Shown here one piece after another: positions 56,525 through 64,000 of a DNA stretch of 64,000 nt; position 1 is the first letter of the stretch; every line of letters begins with the position of its first letter. This stretch comes from Cryptomeria japonica (Eukaryota; Streptophyta; Pinopsida; Cupressales; Cupressaceae): contig NC_081409.1 of the NCBI RefSeq assembly GCF_030272615.1, positions 614,156,755-614,220,754 on the forward strand. Reading direction: 5' to 3'. Position numbers and translations under genes: made by a program. Below the pieces are notes generated by a model, which saw only the letters and a program-made list of their open reading frames with translations, did no database searches and was not told the origin of the DNA.

Positions 56525-57367
56525 TTCATCCATAGGTACATCATATGGACCACTAAAAATTTCCCTAACATGACCCTAAGAGTTAGTTTAACCCCCTAGA
56601 AACTCACCCAAAGTTTACCTATGGGTCAACCCTAAGTTGACCTTTCTAATGGCTCCCTATCCAAGACTTTCTTGGGACCATACTACGATAATTGAAAAAA
56701 AAGAATTGCTAAAAACAAATTTCCTCCAAAGGGACATGTCATTGCCAACTCATCTTACAACACATGTGTCAAGTGACACCACAAAAAGAATTACACATCA
56801 CTAAAACACACATGGCAAATGTCCATTTTTTTTGAAATTTATAAATTAAACAATCTCCAAATTAAAACACATTTACAAATGAGGTGTTGTCTCTCCAAAT
56901 AGACAACCCTTGGCTTCACAAACACACATAGGAATAGGCTTGATTCTCTAAATAGTTTCCATGGTCACATGGAATAATTTTCCTACACATCTCATTTTTC
57001 ACATTAGTAATTCCAAAAATCAAACATAAAATTATCATATACAAAGGATACAATTCACACATCACATACAATTTCATTTATAATAATCAAGCTTCCAATT
57101 ATCTAATCACATCCACATAAAATAATCTACTAAATGGAATCATCATAATCATCATGGAATTAAATCATTTATAGAGAATGCATCCATAATTTCTAGCATT
57201 AAAATAAAGTACTGCAAATCAAAGTAAGTGACATAATCATATCAATGTTATCCAAACACTGGATCATATAAAATCTATGTCCATAATGCATCCAAAATAT
57301 AGTATCAATAATAGGTCCAATGTGAAAATAACTAAAATACTATGACGGCTCGGGGTAGGGCTTTACA
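56525..57367 (-). repeat. Partial 3' LTR of G2', inverted copy of G2 LTR
   Basis: On the minus strand it begins TGTAAAGCCCTACCCC, matching the G2 LTR start TGTGAGGCCCTACCCC at 50,436. Homology is lost near 56,530. Confidence 0.85.
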
Positions 57368-57377
57368 CCCTCCCCCT

Positions 57378-60300
57378 CTAGGCATGAACTTCCTCTTGGA
57401 GTTCATCAAAAAGATGGGGGTACTGAGATCTCATCTATGCTGCATCCTCCCATGTTGTTGTAACCTTCTCATAACAATCCCACTGGACCCTAACCTAGTC
57501 TAGCTCTCGACCTCGAAGAGACAACATCCAGCGAGCCAAAATGTAGATGGGCTCCAAAGCTAGCTGCCTGTCCGACTCCGCCTACAAGGCATCCCAATCT
57601 AGAATATAAGACTCATCATAAATGTACTTCCTCTGAAATGATACATGAAACACATCGTGGATGTGTGATAGGCTAGGTGGCAAAGCTAGATGATATGCAA
57701 CTGGTCCTATTCTCTCAAGGATCTCAAATGGTCTGACAAAGCGAGGTGCAAACTTATAACCCTTTCCATAATGAATTGGACTCTTATGCGGTTGCACTTT
57801 CAATAAAACTTTGTCCCCAACCATGAAGCTACTATCTATCCTCTTCACATTTGCATACTTTTTTTGTCTATCTTGTGCCTCTCTAAGGCATTGTCTAATC
57901 AAAATCACCTGCTACTCCATATCATGAACCATCTCAGGACCTATGGCTACTCTATCCTCAATACGGTCCCAACTCAAAGGTGTCCTTTAAGGTTTGTCAT
58001 AAAAAGCCTGAAAAGGTGGCATTCCCAAAGAAGTGTGATACCCCTTTTTATAGGCAAACTCTACCAAAGGAAGGTACTCTTCCCATCTGGTCTGATGATC
58101 CATGATGTACATGCAGAGTATGTCTTCTAGCACCTGGTTTACCCTCTCTATCTATCCATCCATTTTTGAATGATAGGTTGTGGTTAAGTTGAGTTTGGTA
58201 TCCATTATTGCCTATAACGCCTTCCAAAAGGAAGAATGAAGAGGGAGTCTCTATCTGAGATAATCTTGCATGGAATGCCTGATAGTTCTGATACTTAAAG
58301 ATAAGTACAGATGCCAAGCTAATAAGATGAGAGGGGGAGGTGAATCATAAAAACTTAATCTTCCATAAGAACAACAGACTCAACCTCAGTAACATATACT
58401 TCAGTAATATAACCAAAACTGCTAAACATGCAAACTCAAAAGCATATAAACATCATAATGCTCATAACACCAGATTTAATGTGGAAACCCGAATAAGGAA
58501 AAACCACTGTGGGATTTCGGACCCACTAAGAAATATACTCTTCTAGAGTATGCTCAGTTAAAAGAAAATCCTGTTAAAGATTACAAACACATTGCTACAT
58601 GTGACCCGGTTAAGGGATTTCCCTCAAATCTGTTAGGATCTTCACCTTGTTAGAGGTGACCTTGTTAAAGGATTTCAAACACTCAATCAGAATGTCACCT
58701 TGCTAGAGGGTTTTACAAATAAGAGTGTTAAGTCCACTCAGTTAAGAGATTTTCTGTCACTTTACAAAATAACAATAATTAAAATCTATCTGCAACTTCA
58801 CATCTAAAATGCTAAAGTAGATTCTTATTTGCTCAATACAATCTAGACATAGAACTAATCTTGTCCATCTGCTGGGCTCTATACTCTGTTATTCAAAACA
58901 GATCTTCAAGCTTCTGTGCTCGGTAATCACTATGTAGCATCCCTGTGCATACACTTGCCTGCATACACTGTTTATCAATAGTTCCCTATTTATAAACAAT
59001 TCACCAACTGCTTAATCTCCTTGATCACATTTTCCATGATCAATCATAGCCATTAGATGTTCAAACTTGACTAGGTTCAATGTATCCTTCAATCTGAAAT
59101 TTTTTTACCCCACCTTGGAACTTGCATACATTTCTTGGAACTTGTGCTAGGGTATTGCAGTTCAATCTGAGCTGTAGATCTTCCTGCCGATTTTCCTTTG
59201 CCATAGATTCTTTAACAAACTTCATGCATGACATACCAATCATTTGATCAGTTCTAGCTCATCAGCTTCCTTCATTAAATAATGCTTGTAATCATTTAAT
59301 GCATTCTGTTATAGCTCGGTTACAACTCGGTAAATACTAAACTTCACTCGGTAGACATTCTGTCTTCATTAACCTATATCGATAACCTTAGGGTTTACCG
59401 ACTAGGTTCTTTTCTCGGTAACATAGTATAGTATTAACCTTACAATCAATAACATATGTATGATATGAAAACAATCTAAACATCATGATCTCATCATTGT
59501 CTAACTCGGCAATAGTTGCCCATTGAATAACTTATTTCTCCCCTTATTCATTATATTCTTTCTATGTCTTTTACCAACATCTTTATACTCATCAAATCAT
59601 ACTTCTTAAGATATGGAAACATCATACTGAATTAGAAGATCAATTTCTTGACATCAATGACAAAATGATAATATTAAGACAGTAAAACATCCTTGATCAG
59701 TTATATCCATAATCATCAACAGCCTTCTCAAGATCCTTATTAAAATGCCAACAATGCCATGAAGTCTGACAATATCCTGCAAGAATACATGTTCCACTGT
59801 TGGTGCTATGAAGGTAGTCCAAACTGGTGAGAAGTGGGCCACCTTGATCAACTTGTTAATTTACACCATGATGGCATCATGATGACATGCTGACATAGGA
59901 AGACCAATGACAAAGTCCATTGATATAGTATCCCACTTCCACTCTGGTATTGCATGAGACTAGAGCAACCCACCTGGATGGTGGTGCTCGGCCTTGAGTC
60001 TCTGGCACTTAAGGCATCGGGCTACTATTACAAAAATGAGTTTCCGCATACCTTGCCAATGATATAACTGTCTCAAATCTACATGCATCTTCTTAACACT
60101 GGGATGCACTACATAAGGAGCTCTATGAGCCTCCAATACAATGAAATCTCGTAATCCTCCAAAATAAGGTACATAGATGTGCCCTCTATGGAATAGTAGT
60201 CCATCAGACTCTAATGAATAGTCTGCATATTTCCCTTCCAGGGTCTCTTGAGAATGCACTACCTGAGATACCTCTAAATACCACTCATCCTTTGGTTGCT

Positions 60301-63300
60301 ACTGCAATATATGACCTCTCAAACCTATGTCCATAGACATGGTGCATATCTCATGATGTCTCCTACTCAAGGCATCTACAGCTACATTCTCTTTCCCCTT
60401 GATGTAGTGAGCATCAAAATCATACCCACATAAAAACTCCATCCATCTCCTCTGACGAGCATTAAGATTATGCTGAGTGAATATGTACTGCAAGCTTTGA
60501 TGATCTGAATGAAACTCAAAATGATGACCCAAAAGGAAGTGTCTCCACCTCACAAGTGCATGCACTACTATTGCAAGCTCAAGGTCATGCATAGGGTAGT
60601 TAAGCTCATGAGTCTTAAGTTTCCTAGACTCATATGCTATAACTCAACCCTCCTACATAAGGACTACTCCTAACCCATCCAAGGAAGCATCTATGCATAC
60701 CATGAAATCAGCTGAGGGGTCTAGCACAACAAGAATAGGTGCACTAGTGAGTGCCCTTTTGAGATCTTGAAAGTCCCTCTCACACCTTTCTGTCCACTTG
60801 AATTTCTTTCCCTTTCACTGAAGGGATGTAATAGGATGTGCAACCCTAGAGAATCCCTACATGAAGCATCTGTAGTACCCTACTAGACCCATGAAACTCT
60901 TGACTTTTGTCACACTAGATGGTGCTAGCCAATCCATAATAGCTTTGATCTTCGATGGGTCAACTGAGATCCCATCACTGGATATAACATGTCCTAGATA
61001 TCTGACCTCTAATCTAAAGAATGCACACTTCGATAGACTACCATACAACTGATTGTCTCTCAAGAACTACAATACCTGTCTCAAGTGCTCCTCGTGCTCC
61101 TTCTCATTTTGAGAATATATCAATAAGTCATCAAGGAACACAATCACAAACTGGTCAAGGAAAGTGTGGAATACCCCATTCACGAGACTCATGAATACAA
61201 CTGGAGCATTCGTAAGACTGAATGGAACCATGGTGAACTTGTAGTGGCCATACCTGGTATGAAAAATGGTCTTGTGGATATCACTTTCTACAATCCTCAA
61301 CTGATGGTACCCTAACTTCAGGTCTATCTTGGAAAACACTTTAGCACCCTGAAGCTAGTCAAATAAGTCATCGATCTTGGGAAAGGGATATCGGTTCTTG
61401 ATGGTCACTTTGTTCAACTACCCGTAATCCATACATAACTGAAGGGATCCATCCTTCTTCTTCACAAAGATGATTGGTATGCCCCAAGGGGAGATTCTAG
61501 GACAAATGTGACCCTTCTCTAAGAGTTCCTCAAGTTGCATCTTGAGCTCATTAAGCTCATTTGTGGTCATCCTATATGGTTCTCTCAAAATCGGCTTAGC
61601 TCCTAGTATAAGATCTATGTGAAAATCAATCTCTCTACTAGGTGGCATACCAGGTAGTTAAGAAGGAAACACATCTACAAATTCCTCAAGGATGAGATGA
61701 TCATCTAGGGAAGGCTCCTTCTCATTCACTTCCTCTCTATCACTGATGGTGATGGAAAACAATTGACATCCCTTTCACACACTCTGCTTAAGCTGCATAG
61801 CAGAAATCATACAAAGTGATATAGGCCTCTGAACCCCTGAAATAACTATGGAGGTACCCTGATCGTCTACACACTCAATATTTTTCTGGCAACAATCCAT
61901 CTTGGCTTTATGGGTGTATAGCCAATCCATGCCAAGAACAATGTCATAAGATCCTAGAGGTGTGACCCGAAAGTCTACTGAGGTGGTCGTACTCTCAATC
62001 TAAAGCTGACAACCCCTAACCACTGACTCAACAGACAATCTAGCTCTTGAAGCCAACTCCACTTCCCAACTAACACCTTGCCTAGATGCCACTAGCCTGC
62101 AATGCTCCACTACCAATGGAGATATAAAAGAATTTGTAGCTCTAGAATCAAACAAGATAGAAACACTGCTACCTCTGATCATACCTACGACCTCTATGAC
62201 TATGGCTTGATGCTCTTCTTAGTGGTTGTCAATCGTTATAAAGACTCTATGGGACTTACCCATGTCCCCAACTATAGGCTCTGAACCTACCATCCTCTGA
62301 TTTCCTGCCATTTGACCCTGTGGATGCTCTCTTGCCATGTGCCCCATGGCCCCACAAGTGAGGCAAGCACCATGTGTCTAAAACTGAATACCTTGTGGCC
62401 TAGAGTATCCCTGTCCTCTTGTCTGTCTCAAACCACTGAAACCACCCCTAGAGGACTGCTGAGTCTGTGTTGAAGGTGTGTAAGGACCCTGTGATTGCTG
62501 GTTGCACCTAGGACCCTATGAATGCCACTGCTTAGGATTAAAGCCCTACTGACCCTATGGAGACTTTTGCCTTTGATTCTACTATGGTTACTGTGGAGGA
62601 GGGGGTTTAAAGGACCCTGATGAATTCCTGTGGTTACCCTTCTTGTGGGGTTTCTAAAACCCAAAAGATTGCAGTATAAGGTTTCAGTTCTGATGTTGAT
62701 CCTGTGTGTCCTGTGATCTACCCTAAATCTCCTCTAATATCAAGGCCTTCTCCATGACAACTCGAAGGCTCCCTGGAGCTGCCATCCTAACTAGTTCTAC
62801 TATCTTGGCATTCAATCCTATGATAAACTGATTGATGAGTAACTTCTCATCCTTTAGGTAGTCAACGTAGGGTAAGAGCTTGAACAACTTGCTCTCATAC
62901 TGGGACATGGAGAGACCCTTATACTGAAGGTCATGGAACTCATCAATCCCGTGCTGCCTATAGTGTTCTGATAGGTACCTATCTCTGAATCTCTCTGTAA
63001 ATATGTTCCAAGTAACAGTGTCCCCAGCTAAATCATTTTTGTACTCCTCTTGCCTCCACCAGGTGGAAGTCATCCCTCTCAGAAGGTGGATGGCAATCTA
63101 TGCCTTCAAATTACTCTCATAGGGACACAATCTGAAGCACCTGTCTAGACTCAAAAGCTAAGCCTTGGCCTCTACCCCATCGGTAGATCCTATGAACGCT
63201 GGTGGCTAAAGACGTATAATCTCTCTGATATGATCCCTGGGATCACAGGGTGCTCTCTCAAACATAACTAGTGCCACTACTGGTGGTGCCTCAGGTAGAT

Positions 63301-63330
63301 GGACCGACTCAGGCTCATGCTCAACCTAGG
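57378..63330 (-). pseudogene. Gypsy chromovirus Gag-Pol polyprotein, decayed (G2')
   Basis: Gag core (STWWRQEEYKNDLAGD, LPYVDYLKDEKLL) is at 63,073-62,723. The zinc knuckle CLTCGAMGHMAREH near 62,340-62,380 has lost its final Cys. The protease site is DSRAT (Gly to Arg) near 62,145. [12 protein letters not shown] and [24 protein letters not shown], lie near 61,120. RNase H is CIDASLDGLG near 60,690 (Thr to Ile) with the DHQSLQYIF block intact near 60,500. Integrase HHCC (60,130-60,000), MDFVIGLP and DRDSLF follow, the last beyond the solo LTR. The tail (ALEPIYILARWML...VRVQWDCYEKVTTTWED) resembles a chromodomain. About 20 stops. It keeps the RT-RNase H linker (near 60,780-60,830) that is deleted in G1. 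Confidence 0.9.
58280..59753 (-). repeat. Solo LTR S, Sirevirus type
   Basis: 1474 bp, TG...CA, with a perfect target duplication ATGCC at 58,275-58,279 and 59,754-59,758, splitting the integrase of G2'. There is no internal region, so it is the product of LTR-LTR recombination. The motif TTGACATCAATGACAA (59,648-59,663) and the GAGGGGGAGGTGAATC stretch near 58,332 mark the same LTR group as A and B, in minus orientation. Confidence 0.93.
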
Positions 63331-63335
63331 CCTCT

Positions 63336-64000
63336 ATTAGGTTGGGAGGTGAGCCTCCATGGTCACAACCTACACGTTTTTATTGCAGGTTGCTTGGGAA
63401 AAGATTGAAAAGGAAGCTTTGGAATGATCCTATTGCTTATTGTATTTTAGTTGTAGAAAAGAAAAAGAGTTTTTTATTGTATTTTTGTTGTAGAAAAAAA
63501 AAAGAGTTTCTTATTGTATTTAAGTTGCAGAAAAGAAAATGTAACTATTGGAATAGTTTTTACCAATTAATAAAGATGTATTTTAAATTTGAAGTATTTA
63601 TATCCTTGCAAAAAGAAGAATGCATTTGTTGATTATTTTTGTATTGATATAGTTGCCTGAAAAAAATTAGGAAAGTTATTTCTGCCTACTAGCTATTAAA
63701 AAAAGAAAGGAAATAAATAAAATGTTGTAGTGTATTTATTAGTAAAAGAGAAGAAATATTGCTTATGTCTATAGTTCAAACTCAAAGGAAGAATAGATAG
63801 ATATTTTAAGAATTAATATTGATAGTGCATTAGATATTGTTGTTTAATGAATTAAATGATTTTTAGAAAATGATAGTTGCAACTGTAAATAAAAATATTA
63901 CTGTCATATTTTTCATTCTGTAAAAGTATGTTTAGTAGAAAATATTATTAATCTAGCTTTTGAATATTTTAAATCAAAGGAAACTATATGCTCTAAATGA
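63336..64000 (+). repeat. Gypsy LTR sequence, continuation of G2 (probable), cut by the window edge
   Basis: From GGTTGGGAGGTGAGCCTCCATGGTCAC onward it resembles the middle of the G1 LTR (about 9,885 or 19,100, CTGGGAGGTGAGCACTCCATGGTCA), in plus orientation, followed by repeated TTGTAGAAAAGAAAAAGAG words. No gene. The exact junction with G2' gag is uncertain by about 10 bp. Confidence 0.6.

Larger units (their letters stand above)
56525..63335 (-). mobile_element. Element G2': inverted gypsy chromovirus copy, 5' LTR missing
   Basis: The minus strand runs from truncated gag (about 63,335) through protease, RT, RNase H, integrase and a chromodomain-like tail (stop at 57,378), polypurine stretch GAGGGGGAGGG, to the first 840 bp of a 3' LTR (57,367 to about 56,525). 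The start of gag, PBS and 5' LTR are absent, and the 3' LTR is cut short. It is the same family as G1 at protein level (for example VVEHCRLVASRQGVSWEVEL against VVEHCGLVATRQGVSWEVEL). It is interrupted by solo LTR S. On both sides lies plus-oriented G2 LTR sequence, so it seems to sit inside one. Confidence 0.85.

Noticed and set aside
58048-58317. Separate minus-strand gene next to the solo LTR
   Set aside because: It is an off-frame reading of the G2' integrase region that runs into the solo LTR.

Overview
The window is repeat-dense plant nuclear DNA. Almost all of it is LTR retrotransposons nested in one another, and I see no ordinary host gene, rRNA, tRNA gene or CRISPR array. Plant origin is shown by Ty1/copia elements primed by initiator-Met tRNA (TGGTATCAGAGC binding sites), a Sirevirus with its coiled-coil Gag and multiplied polypurine tract, Ty3/gypsy elements with a chromodomain-like C-terminus, and a plant mobile domain (PMD) gene. 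The density and nesting suggest a very large genome. A gymnosperm would fit, but the sequence alone does not prove it.

Layout. 1-1877: 5' part of a minus-strand Sirevirus-like copia element (A). 1878-2989: fragment of a Tat-like gypsy pol gene (H), split by the insertion of a Sirevirus (B, 2990-50406, target duplication TGTCC). Inside B lie a complete 13.6-kb gypsy chromovirus (G1, 8012-21569, duplication TGCAT) and a 24-kb composite (D, 22770-47013). D has 1240-bp LTRs, no reverse transcriptase, a sense Asn/Gln/Pro-rich reading frame, and an antisense PMD gene with its own TATA box and intron. D's 3' LTR is split by F (34035-45923, duplication CTATT), an unclassified element with one large unfamiliar minus-strand gene. 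F is split by E (34061-39258, duplication CCCTT), a young non-autonomous gag-protease element with an intact 754-residue frame. The insertion depth H>B>D>F>E is five levels.

50436-64000: a gypsy LTR (G2) split by a complete Tork-like copia (C, 50927-55829, duplication GTTTG) and by an inverted gypsy copy (G2', 56525-63335). G2' carries a solo Sirevirus-type LTR (58280-59753, duplication ATGCC). The G2 and G2' LTR arms form a large inverted repeat.

Nearly all coding regions are decayed, with many TAG stops, except E. Hand-counted LTR divergence (E about 0.6%, G1 and D about 4%, C about 9%, B about 11%) agrees with the nesting order. The most unusual items are the antisense PMD gene with a retained intron in D, the unfamiliar gene and missing LTR pair of F, the non-pol C-terminal region of E, and the palindrome arrays in the G1 LTRs.
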